From Paludibacter sp. UBA6032 (lineage in GTDB: Bacteria > Bacteroidota > Bacteroidia > Bacteroidales > Paludibacteraceae): a stretch of DNA of 54,463 nt. Position 1 is the first letter of the stretch; the number at the start of each line of letters is the position of its first letter. Below the pieces are notes generated by a model that searched no databases, was not told the origin of the DNA, and was given only the letters and a program-made list of their open reading frames with translations. The stretch is from contig DIZI01000011.1 in NCBI GenBank assembly GCA_002427885.1, positions 1-54,463 on the forward strand, in the 5' to 3' direction. The translations under genes were made by a program, and so were the position numbers. Below, piece by piece: positions 47,251 to 54,463 of the stretch.

Positions 47251-47319
47251 CAAAGTTATCCTAATTGTCATCTGGTAATAGTACCATTTCGTATCAGATA
47301 ACGGTCATATTTGTTGCAA
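47251..47319 (-). promoter_or_regulatory. PUL promoter/operator copy C (GH39-GH42)
   Basis: Minus-strand order: TTGCAACAAA (47310-47319), six bases, CGT, four bases, TGATAC (47291-47296), GAAATG, and after 32 bp the -7 box TAACTTTG (47251-47258), a perfect TAnnTTTG. GCAACAAA and GATACGAA lie 22 bp apart. Every distance equals copies A and B, while bases between the conserved blocks differ, which argues for selection rather than recent copying. Confidence 0.82.
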
Positions 47320-47471
47320 ATGCTACTGTTATCACAAATGGGCATCTAATATTCTATCTCATCTAATAGAATCTCTTATATAATTCAATAATAAGATCAG
47401 TGTCTGATGGTGAGTTTTCCAATAATACGGATTGTAAATAGACTTAAGATTAATTGTATTATTAGAATATA

Positions 47472-47561
47472 ATGAGTATATTTGAAACTGAAATAATTGC
47501 AGGACAAAGCGAAGTCAAAGGCAGTCAAATTGAAGTCCGAAAATTTGGGACTAAATCGTAA
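47472..47561 (+). other. Small open frame, 29 codons, of unknown status
   Basis: ATG to TAA reads MSIFETEIIAGQSEVKGSQ followed by IEVRKFGTKS. An in-frame TAG lies three codons upstream. The composition is protein-like, and the frame ends ~50 bp before the tRNA-like stretch. It may be a real small protein or the end of a lost integrase-type gene beside its attachment site; nothing decides between these. The motif AGCGAAGTC within it recurs at ~47659. Confidence 0.2.
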
Positions 47562-47612
47562 CAAATAATTTTATAAGAAATATAACGTATTGACAAGTAG
47601 GGATACAAGAGA

Positions 47613-47640
47613 AAAGGTTCACATCCCTTCCTGCTCCGCA
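47613..47640 (+). other. tRNA(Ser)-like 3' end, candidate attachment-site remnant
   Basis: The stretch AAAGG-TTCACAT-CCCTT followed by CCTGCTCC-G-CA resembles a T arm (four of five pairs), the 3' acceptor strand and the G discriminator with partial CCA of a serine tRNA. No matching 5' half (expected to start near GGAGCAG) lies upstream, so it is not a tRNA gene. Integrases often use tRNA 3' ends and leave such a fragment on the far side of the island. A strong terminator follows at 47675. Confidence 0.45.
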
Positions 47641-47674
47641 AAAAGGATAAACCAAAAAGCGAAGTCCAAAAGCC

Positions 47675-47709
47675 AAACCCTACAAAACATCAATTTTGTA
47701 GGGTTTTTT
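47675..47709 (+). terminator. Strong intrinsic terminator (plus strand)
   Basis: AAACCCTACAAAA pairs perfectly over 13 bp with TTTTGTAGGGTTT, with a six-base loop and a run of six T. No gene precedes it on the plus strand except the tRNA-like fragment and a tiny frame. It may be the original terminator of a tRNA gene. It also shields the exbB operon from leftward neighbours. Confidence 0.85.
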
Positions 47710-47960
47710 CATATCCCCAAACTGCTCACATTTCCATCTTCCTAATTGACTTTAATTTAATTCATAGTTTTATATTATATAGACACGCTTTACTTACAAA
47801 TCCTGACTTCTACATTTATCCAAATCTTTTATTGGTACACTTTTTATTGTTTGTCTAAGAAAATAATAATATTATTTAACCTAATATAATCGAAATTTTC
47901 AGTGTTTAAAAGGTTTTTTTACAATCTGTTTTTTGTGAGCTCAAAATTAATCTTCTAATA

Positions 47961-47992
47961 TTTGGTAAAGTCAAAAATATAGCATAATTTTG
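47961..47992 (+). promoter_or_regulatory. Promoter of the exbB-exbD operon
   Basis: TTTG (47961-47964) and TAATTTTG (47985-47992) are separated by 20 bp, matching the Bacteroidota sigma-ABfr consensus (TTTG and TAnnTTTG). Transcription would start near 48000, giving a ~200-nt leader before the ATG at 48206. The stretch 47710-47960 holds nothing else I recognise. Confidence 0.7.
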
Positions 47993-48205
47993 ACAACGAA
48001 ACAATTGACGTTTCAGACAGAACTAAATAACAGCAAAAAGAATGAAAATAAATTTTTACCTAAATTATGAATATAATCTAAAATTATGCATATTATACTG
48101 ATAAACAAACACTAATAACAACAAAATTTACAATTTAGTTTCTTATCAAAAAAATTAAATCTAAAAATAAATAAACGTAAAAAGTAATTTAAAAAAAGAA
48201 GAAAC

Positions 48206-49021
48206 ATGAAAAAGGTATTTGCATTCTTATCAATCGTAGCGATTTTCAATTTTGGAATTCCTGTGACTGTTGTAGCGCAAGATGCTGCAGCTAAAACCGA
48301 ACAAGTTGCGGCAAAAAGTTCAACGCCTGCAGTCACTACTGACTCCACTCAGAAAACTGAAGAAACCCAAGCAACTGCACCCGCTGAAGAAGGTGGAATG
48401 CACAAAGGTTTGAAACAAAAATTTATTGAAGGTGGTCCAGGTTGGATGGCTCCTATAGCACTTTGTTTAATTGTTGGATTAGCTTTATGTATTGAACGTA
48501 TTATCTTCTTAAGCCTCTCTGCAACAAACACCAAAAAATTGTTGACAAACATTGACGATGCCTGGAACAAAGGAGGAGTTAATGCAGCTATGGAAGTTTG
48601 TCGTGACACTCGAGGACCAGTAGCTTCAATTTTTTATCAGGGTCTTTCGCGCTATGATGAAGGTGTAGATGTTGTTGAAAAAACAGTTTCATCGTATGGT
48701 GGAGTTCAGTTAGGTTTACTTGAAAAGAATTTAAGCTGGATCACTTTATTTATTGCTTTGTCTCCAAGTTTAGGTTTCCTGGGAACTGTAGTAGGAATGA
48801 TCCAGGCCTTCGACAAAATCCAACAAGTAGGTGATATTTCTGCTACAATTGTAGCGAGTGGTATTAAAGTTGCCTTGTTAACAACCGTTTTCGGTTTGAT
48901 CGTTGCCATGATACTTCAGGTATTTTTCAATTACATTCTTTCAATGGTGGAAAGCATGACTAACGATATGGAAGATGCTTCCATTTCACTGCTAGACATC
49001 ATTGTAAAACATTCAAAATAA
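48206..49021 (+). CDS. exbB: TolQ/ExbB/MotA-family proton channel subunit
   Basis: 271 aa. The N-terminus (MKKVFAFLSIVAIFNFGIPVTVVAQ) is a signal-like first membrane segment followed by an Ala/Thr/Glu-rich linker (27-65). Three further membrane helices follow at ~76-100 (APIALCLIVGLALCIERIIF), ~175-205 (SWITLFIALSPSLGFLGTVVGMIQAF) and ~218-245 (VALLTTVFGLIVAMILQVFF). The LGFLGTVxGMIxAF and ALLTTxxGLxxAI blocks define the family. With ExbD it turns the proton gradient into motion of TonB, which powers SusC-type transporters including the two here. It is the first gene of a four-gene operon; 27 bp separate it from the next. Confidence 0.93.
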   Translation: MKKVFAFLSIVAIFNFGIPVTVVAQDAAAKTEQVAAKSSTPAVTTDSTQKTEETQATAPAEEGGMHKGLKQKFIEGGPGWMAPIALCLIVGLALCIERIIFLSLSATNTKKLLTNIDDAWNKGGVNAAMEVCRDTRGPVASIFYQGLSRYDEGVDVVEKTVSSYGGVQLGLLEKNLSWITLFIALSPSLGFLGTVVGMIQAFDKIQQVGDISATIVASGIKVALLTTVFGLIVAMILQVFFNYILSMVESMTNDMEDASISLLDIIVKHSK

Positions 49022-49048
49022 TAATTCGATTACAAATCATTATTAGTT

Positions 49049-49525
49049 ATGTCAAAATTAATAGATAAAATTCCCGGCATTTCAGCACTAGTTCTTGTAG
49101 CCGTTTCTGTAGTATTAGTAGTATTAATTTATATAGGTGGAACTGGTAGTCCGATTAATTTTGCCGGAGAATCATTAACCGTACCAAGATTTACAGACGC
49201 ACTACTTTATTGGACTTACGGGCTTATGATATTGGCTGTATGTATTACTATTTTAGGTGGTGTTTACAGTTACGTGAAAGATTTTATCAGCAACCCAAAA
49301 TCAGCATTGAAATCGTTAATCCCACTTGCTTTATTCGCTTTAATTTTTATTATTGGTTGGAACTTAGGTACGAGTGATAAAATGCAAATCATTGGCTATG
49401 AAGGTACTCAAAATCAAGGATTCTGGGCTCAATTTACAGATATGGTAATTTATTCAACTTATGCCTTATTTATTGCAATTGGTTTGACAATAATAGGCTC
49501 AAGGATTTATATAAGTTTAAAATAA
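49049..49525 (+). CDS. Conserved four-helix membrane protein of the exb operon, function unknown
   Basis: 158 aa. Four membrane helices are predicted by eye at ~9-29, ~51-76, ~89-107 and ~132-157. Charged residues are few. I recognise no named domain. Its place between exbB and the two exbD genes, with short gaps (27 and 60 bp), suggests an accessory part of the TonB energising complex. This gene order occurs in other Bacteroidales (general knowledge). Confidence 0.8.
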   Translation: MSKLIDKIPGISALVLVAVSVVLVVLIYIGGTGSPINFAGESLTVPRFTDALLYWTYGLMILAVCITILGGVYSYVKDFISNPKSALKSLIPLALFALIFIIGWNLGTSDKMQIIGYEGTQNQGFWAQFTDMVIYSTYALFIAIGLTIIGSRIYISLK

Positions 49526-49585
49526 GCTGATATAATGTTTGCAAATATTTAAACCTTATTCAATAAGTAATTAAGATAAAAAAAT

Positions 49586-50188
49586 ATGGGAAAATCAAAA
49601 AGAAAAATAAAAGAGATAAATTCGAGTTCGATGGCCGACATCTCGTTTTTACTCTTGATTTTCTTCCTTGTAACTACTTCGATGAATGTTAGCACCGGAT
49701 TGTCGAGACGGCTACCGCCACCTCTGCCACCCAATGTGAAGCCTCAGGACCAGGATATAAAGAAGCGCAATATCTTCGTTGTTAAGGTTAATATGATGAA
49801 TCAATTAATGGTACAAGGTCAAGAAATGAGTGTACGACAACTGAAGGATAAAGCAAAAGAATTTATCCAAAATGAAGCAAATGACCCAAATCTCCCCGAA
49901 AAAACAACGGTGAATATTGATTTGTTAGGTAATGTTGAGATTACAAAAGATCATGTAATCTCGCTTCAGAATGACGTAGACACACAATATCAAGCTTATA
50001 TCGAAGTACAAAACGAATTGATATCAGCCTATAATGAACTTAGAAACGAATTTGCTATGCAGAAATTCGGGAAGAAGTACGATGAATTACCTGAAAGAGA
50101 ACAAATGGCGATACAACAGGTATATCCTCAAAAAATTTCGGAAGCTGAACCTAAAAACTATGGAGGGATAAAGAATGGCAAAAATTAG
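49586..50188 (+). CDS. exbD: ExbD/TolR-family protein, longer paralogue
   Basis: 200 aa. A short basic cytoplasmic start (MGKSKRKIKE) leads to one membrane helix (~17-33) with the conserved Asp18 in SSMADISFLLLIFFLVTTS, the residue that takes part in proton flow in this family. A proline-rich stretch (RRLPPPLPPN) and a periplasmic domain follow. It contains a helical insert around 130-165 that ordinary ExbD lacks. It overlaps the next gene by 14 bp, so translation is coupled. Confidence 0.9.
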   Translation: MGKSKRKIKEINSSSMADISFLLLIFFLVTTSMNVSTGLSRRLPPPLPPNVKPQDQDIKKRNIFVVKVNMMNQLMVQGQEMSVRQLKDKAKEFIQNEANDPNLPEKTTVNIDLLGNVEITKDHVISLQNDVDTQYQAYIEVQNELISAYNELRNEFAMQKFGKKYDELPEREQMAIQQVYPQKISEAEPKNYGGIKNGKN

Positions 50189-50645
50189 AAAAGACGAAAA
50201 AAGAGAAATGCCGGCATTGAGCACTTCTTCATTACCGGACATTATCTTCATGTTGTTGTTCTTCTTTATGGCCGTTACAACTTTAAAAGAGGTTACATTC
50301 AAAGTTAAAATATCACCTCCACAGGCTACTGAACTTCAAAAGATAGAAAATAAATCATTGGTTCGTTATGTATATATAGGAAAACCCACAAAAGAATTCG
50401 CAAGAGTATATGGTACAGAATCTCGAATTCAATTGAGCGACGCTTTTGCAGATATAAAAGATTTGGAAGAATATGTTGTAGATGAACGAAGTGCAATGAA
50501 GGAAGGAGATCAAGGTTTACTTACTATATCCATCAAAGCAGACAAAGACACACATATGGGAATTATTACAGACATTAAACAAGCTTTGCGCAGAGCGTAT
50601 GCTCTTAAAATTAGTTACGCTGCAGTTAAACGAACATCTTATTAA
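50175..50645 (+). CDS. exbD: ExbD/TolR-family protein, second paralogue
   Basis: 156 aa. The basic start (MAKIRKDEKREMPALSTSSL) is followed by a helix with Asp22 in PDIIFMLLFFFMAVTTL. The periplasmic domain ends KQALRRAYALKISYAAVKRT. Pairs of different ExbD proteins behind one ExbB are common in Bacteroidota. They may form hetero-oligomers around the ExbB pore (inference). The start overlaps the previous gene by 14 bp, and a terminator follows at 50665. Confidence 0.92.
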   Translation: MAKIRKDEKREMPALSTSSLPDIIFMLLFFFMAVTTLKEVTFKVKISPPQATELQKIENKSLVRYVYIGKPTKEFARVYGTESRIQLSDAFADIKDLEEYVVDERSAMKEGDQGLLTISIKADKDTHMGIITDIKQALRRAYALKISYAAVKRTSY

Positions 50646-50664
50646 GTTTTAATAAATGAAAATG

Positions 50665-50699
50665 AAAAGGCCTCTAACCTAACCGGTTAGTGGCTTTTT
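50665..50699 (+). terminator. Terminator of the exb operon
   Basis: A 15-bp stem (50665-50679 with 50685-50699, one or two mismatches) with a 5-base loop ends in TTTTT. It starts 20 bp after the stop of the second exbD. Confidence 0.85.
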
Positions 50700-50784
50700 C
50701 ATTTTATAAAGATCAACTACTAAATATCCAAAATGAGATAATTGTGCCGGGAACTAATTAGCCCATCTATCAAGCAAAAGTAAC

Positions 50785-50815
50785 TTTCCCTTTCCATTTA
50801 TTTTTTGTAATTTTG
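50785..50815 (+). promoter_or_regulatory. Promoter of ileS
   Basis: TTTC (50785-50788) and a perfect -7 box TAATTTTG (50808-50815) are separated by 19 bp. GCACC follows, a frequent start context in this phylum. The leader to the ATG at 50853 is ~30 nt. Confidence 0.7.
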
Positions 50816-50852
50816 CACCTCAATAAAAAAACAGGTTCTCAAGTAAGTAAAG

Positions 50853-53800
50853 ATGAAAAAGTTTGCTGAATATTCCAATTTAAATTTATCTGACATCAAT
50901 AAGAAAATGTTGACCCGTTGGGACGAGAAAGACATTTTCCATAAAAGTATCGAAACCCGTGAGGGCAAACCGTCGTTCGTTTTCTATGAAGGACCGCCTT
51001 CGGCCAATGGATTGCCCGGTATTCATCATGTGATGGGCCGAACCATTAAAGATGTATTTTGCCGATATAAAACCATGCAGGGATTTCAGGTGAAACGAAA
51101 AGCTGGTTGGGATACCCACGGGCTTCCCGTGGAGCTGGCTGTTGAAAAAGCATTGGGAATAACCAAAGAAGACATTGGCAAAACAATTTCAGTGGATGAT
51201 TATAACGCCGCCTGTCGCAAAGATGTATTGAAATACACCAAAGAATGGGAAGACCTCACCACCAAAATGGGTTATTGGGTGGATATGAACGATCCGTATA
51301 TCACCTACGACAATCGTTATATCGAAACACTCTGGTGGCTGCTTAAGCAACTTTACAATAAAAACTTATTATACAAAGGATATACGATCCAACCGTTTTC
51401 ACCTGCCGCCGGAACGGGACTCTCAACACATGAGCTCAATCAACCCGGTTGTTATCGCGATGTGAAAGACACAACCTGTGTAGCGCAGTTTAAAGTAAAA
51501 AGTAAACCTGCAAGTTTTCCTTTAGATGATAGCTGGGGTAGTGTTTACTTTCTTGCCTGGACGACTACCCCCTGGACTCTTCCTTCAAATACAGCTTTAT
51601 GTGTTGGACCAAACATAAAATATGTACTTGTACAGACTTATAATCCATATACAGGTGAGCCTATTTCATTAATTCTTGCAAAAGAATTATTAAGCTCTCA
51701 TTTTAATCCAAAGGCATCCGAAATTTCTTTGGAAGACTACAAACATGGAGATAAAATTATTCCTTACAAATGGGTTGCTGAATATGATGGCAATGCATTA
51801 GTTGGAATGGAATACGAACAACTTATTCCCTGGGTGAATCCCGGCGAAGGTGCTTTCCGGGTGATTTCGGGTGATTTTGTAACCACTGAAGATGGTACGG
51901 GAATCGTACATATTGCGCCAACTTTTGGAGCGGATGATGACCGTGTGGCGAAACAAAACAATGTTCCACCACTGCTTCTAATTGACAAAGATGGAAACCG
52001 TCAACCGATGGTGGATCGTACCGGAAAATTCTTCAAAATTGAAGATTTAGACCCTCAATATGTTGCTGGCAATGTCGATCTGACTTTGTACAGCGAATAT
52101 GCGGGACGCTTTGTGAAAAATGCTTATGATCCTAAGTTGACAGAAGAAGATACAACTTTGGACGTTGATTTATGCGTTATGCTGAAACAACAAGGTTTGG
52201 CTTTTAAAATAGAAAAACACGTTCACAGCTACCCTCATTGCTGGCGTACCGACAAACCGGTTTTGTATTATCCACTCGACAGTTGGTTTGTAAAAACCAC
52301 AGCTTGTCGTGAAGAAATGATGGCTTTGAATGAAACCATCAACTGGAAACCACAATCTACCGGTACTGGTCGTTTTGGCAAATGGTTGGAAAACTTGCAG
52401 GACTGGAATCTGAGCCGTAGCCGCTACTGGGGAACACCACTTCCCATCTGGCGAAGTGAAGATAGTTTGGAAGAAATTTGCATAGGTTCTGTTGAAGAAT
52501 TGATATCGGAAATTGAAAAATCAATTGCAGCCGGATTTATGAAGGAAAATCCCTATAAAAACTATAAAGTAGGAGAATATACAGCGGACAATTATGCGGT
52601 GAGAAATATCGATTTGCACCGTCCGTATGTTGACGGTATTATACTTGTTTCATCCAACGGGAAACCGATGAAACGGGAGTTGGATTTAATTGACGTTTGG
52701 TTCGATTCGGGTGCTATGCCATTTGCTCAACTTCATTATCCTTTTGAAAACTCTTCAATGGTTGAGTCGGGGACATTCTTTCCTGCCGATTTTATTTCTG
52801 AAGGTGTTGATCAAACCCGTGGCTGGTTCTTTACCCTCCATGCCATAAGCACAATGGTTCGTGGTTCGGTTGCGTTTAAAAATGTAGTTTCCAACGGACT
52901 TGTTCTCGACAAAAACGGGAATAAAATGTCAAAGCGCCTCAGCAATGGAGTTGATCCTTTTGCAGCCATCGAAAAACATGGATCGGATCCTTTACGCTGG
53001 TATTTAATGACCAACTCTTCGCCCTGGGACAACTTAAAATTCGACATCGAAGGTGTTGAAGAAGTTCGCCGTAAATTTTTCGGAACACTTTACAATACCT
53101 ATTCTTTTTTCTCGCTTTATTCCAATGTCGATAAATTCACATACAGTGAACCCGAAGTTTCGATGGAAAGTCGTCCTGAAATAGACCGTTGGATTATTTC
53201 ATTATTGAACACACTGGTAAAAGATGTGACCGAGTATTATGAAACATACGAACCAACAAGGGCAGGACGTGCTATTTCGGACTTTGTAGGCGAGAATCTG
53301 AGCAATTGGTATGTTCGGTTAAACCGCAAGCGTTATTGGGGTGGTGAGTATGATCAGGATAAAATTTCAGCTTACCAAACACTTTACACCTGTCTGGAAA
53401 CAATATCACGCCTTATGGCTCCAATTGCTCCATTCTTTGCCGACAGGCTATTCCTTGATTTGAATGCAGTTACCGGAAAAGATACAAGTGAATCGGTTCA
53501 TTTAGCCGATTTCCCAGGCTATGATGCTGTATTAATTGACAGCAATCTGGAAGTTTGCATGCAACTGGCACAACAAACTTCGTCGATGATACTTGCTTTA
53601 CGTCGTAAAGCCGAGAAAAAAGTACGCCAACCTTTATCTAAAGCAGTTGTTCCGGCACCGGATGAAATTACCTACAAACAAATGATATATATTGCCGATT
53701 TGATTAAAGCCGAAGTAAATGTGAAGGAACTGGAAGTAATTCCACCTGATGCTGATATGGAAAACATGGTCAAGAAAATCAGGCCCAATTTCAAAACCCT

Positions 53801-54290
53801 TGGTAAGAAATACGGCAAACAAATGAAAGAAATTGCCCAGGTAATGACTGCTTTTGGAAAAAATGAAATTGCAGCAATAGAACGAGACGGATCATATATC
53901 TTAAAGTTACCTACCGGTGAAGTTCAGTTGCTGACCGAAGATGTGGAAATTATCACCGAAGATATGCCGGGCTGGTTGGTTGCTAACGAAGGAAAACTTA
54001 CTGTGGCTCTCGATATAACTGTTACCGATGATTTATTACGCGAAGGTATTGCCCGTGAACTGGTAAACCGGATTCAGAATATCCGCAAATCGAACGGTTT
54101 TGAAATCATCGATAAGATATCTGTCGAGATTGAAAGTCGTGATGAAATAAATGCAGCTGTTACCGAATATTCAAATTACATTGCCGTTCAAACATTGGCT
54201 AATTCCGTTGTATTGGTTGACAATCTTGTCGATGCAACTGAACTGGAATTCGATGAATATATTGTAAAAATTAAAATCAGTAAATTGTAA
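50853..54290 (+). CDS. ileS: Isoleucyl-tRNA synthetase, long (eukaryote-like, type 2) form
   Basis: 1145 aa, full length. It charges tRNA(Ile) with isoleucine. Class I motifs: the HIGH region as GIHHVMGR (56-63, in GPPSANGLPGIHHVMG) and KMSKR at 691-695 (NGNKMSKRLSNG). The editing domain CP1 lies between them (~190-440, AWTTTPWTLPSNTALCV, GTGIVHIAPTFGADD). The anticodon-binding region includes NWYVRLNRKRYWG. The length and HHVM type match the eukaryote-like IleRS2 branch, which in other bacteria is linked to natural mupirocin tolerance (family knowledge, not shown here). It is a single gene with its own promoter and stands outside the PUL. Confidence 0.96.
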   Translation: MKKFAEYSNLNLSDINKKMLTRWDEKDIFHKSIETREGKPSFVFYEGPPSANGLPGIHHVMGRTIKDVFCRYKTMQGFQVKRKAGWDTHGLPVELAVEKALGITKEDIGKTISVDDYNAACRKDVLKYTKEWEDLTTKMGYWVDMNDPYITYDNRYIETLWWLLKQLYNKNLLYKGYTIQPFSPAAGTGLSTHELNQPGCYRDVKDTTCVAQFKVKSKPASFPLDDSWGSVYFLAWTTTPWTLPSNTALCVGPNIKYVLVQTYNPYTGEPISLILAKELLSSHFNPKASEISLEDYKHGDKIIPYKWVAEYDGNALVGMEYEQLIPWVNPGEGAFRVISGDFVTTEDGTGIVHIAPTFGADDDRVAKQNNVPPLLLIDKDGNRQPMVDRTGKFFKIEDLDPQYVAGNVDLTLYSEYAGRFVKNAYDPKLTEEDTTLDVDLCVMLKQQGLAFKIEKHVHSYPHCWRTDKPVLYYPLDSWFVKTTACREEMMALNETINWKPQSTGTGRFGKWLENLQDWNLSRSRYWGTPLPIWRSEDSLEEICIGSVEELISEIEKSIAAGFMKENPYKNYKVGEYTADNYAVRNIDLHRPYVDGIILVSSNGKPMKRELDLIDVWFDSGAMPFAQLHYPFENSSMVESGTFFPADFISEGVDQTRGWFFTLHAISTMVRGSVAFKNVVSNGLVLDKNGNKMSKRLSNGVDPFAAIEKHGSDPLRWYLMTNSSPWDNLKFDIEGVEEVRRKFFGTLYNTYSFFSLYSNVDKFTYSEPEVSMESRPEIDRWIISLLNTLVKDVTEYYETYEPTRAGRAISDFVGENLSNWYVRLNRKRYWGGEYDQDKISAYQTLYTCLETISRLMAPIAPFFADRLFLDLNAVTGKDTSESVHLADFPGYDAVLIDSNLEVCMQLAQQTSSMILALRRKAEKKVRQPLSKAVVPAPDEITYKQMIYIADLIKAEVNVKELEVIPPDADMENMVKKIRPNFKTLGKKYGKQMKEIAQVMTAFGKNEIAAIERDGSYILKLPTGEVQLLTEDVEIITEDMPGWLVANEGKLTVALDITVTDDLLREGIARELVNRIQNIRKSNGFEIIDKISVEIESRDEINAAVTEYSNYIAVQTLANSVVLVDNLVDATELEFDEYIVKIKISKL

Positions 54291-54291
54291 T

Positions 54292-54324
54292 CAATTGTCC
54301 CAGAATTCAGAATCAGGGCAATTG
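54292..54324 (+). terminator. Hairpin after ileS
   Basis: CAATTG-T-CCC (54292-54301) pairs with GGG-CAATTG (54316-54324) with a single bulged T. The downstream T run is weak (GTATTTTAC). Bases 54325-54463 hold no gene. The last ~17 bases look like nothing I can assign with confidence. Confidence 0.5.
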
Positions 54325-54463
54325 GTATTTTACTCCTTTATCACTTAAAATTCTGCAATAATGATAGTTATTAACTCCTGACTGAATCTGGAAATCGACT
54401 AAAATAATTGTTACAAATAATATGAAATAATCATATTTTGTCACTAGTGTCCGGTTGTTGAAC

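Noticed and set aside
47600..47640. A complete tRNA gene
   Set aside because: Only a T-arm-like and 3' acceptor-like stretch is present; no D arm, anticodon arm or complementary 5' acceptor strand is found upstream.

Overview
The window looks like a chromosomal segment, or a whole contig, from an anaerobe-type Bacteroidota (Bacteroidales-like). The evidence is SusC/SusD pairs, Bac-type IX secretion (T9SS) C-terminal sorting tails on many secreted enzymes, a hybrid two-component system (HTCS) regulator, promoters with the Bacteroidota -7 box TAnnTTTG, and AT-rich spacers. I cannot name the genus.

Layout. Bases 2-1536 are an intact IS3-family insertion sequence with a programmed -1 frameshift; it cuts off a secreted type-B carboxylesterase (1537-2292, minus). 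From 2520 to 46609 every real gene is on the minus strand and forms a large polysaccharide utilisation locus (PUL). It holds two related T9SS-exported proteins of unknown function (2520-6306), a GH2 enzyme with two discoidin domains (7089-10877), a GH29 alpha-L-fucosidase (11552-13462), and a seven-gene outer-membrane operon (13858-29909) with two SusC/SusD pairs and three fasciclin-domain lipoproteins. These are followed by GH44 and GH43 enzymes (31065-34617), the HTCS sensor-regulator (34834-38862), a GH5-GH43 fusion (38957-42535), GH42 (42854-44899) and GH39 (45020-46609). Transposase remnants (IS5-like at 6644-7043, IS66-like at 11133-11540) and an orphan T9SS tail (10965-11049) mark past rearrangement.

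From about 47.6 kb rightwards the content becomes housekeeping and plus-strand: a TolQ/ExbB - 4-TM protein - ExbD - ExbD operon (48206-50645) and ileS (50853-54290). At the junction lies a stretch like the 3' end of a serine tRNA followed by a strong terminator (47613-47709). It is a candidate attachment-site remnant marking the right edge of an island that carries the PUL.

How it may work. A 69-bp promoter architecture recurs at 6453-6521, 30817-30885 and 47251-47319, with a degenerate fourth copy at 3846-3914. It has two GnnACAAA-type half sites 22 bp apart, then exactly 32 bp to a TAnnTTTG-like -7 box, and no -33 TTTG. Direct repeats two helical turns apart suit the AraC-type DNA-binding domain of the local HTCS, so I infer one regulon: the unknown T9SS proteins, the double SusCD/fasciclin operon and the GH39 gene. 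The enzyme set (endo-acting GH44 and GH5, side-chain GH2, GH29, GH42, GH43, GH39 and an esterase) fits a decorated beta-1,4-linked hemicellulose such as fucosylated or galactosylated xyloglucan, or a xylan mixture. The substrate is inference; no GH31 alpha-xylosidase or GH3 is in the window.
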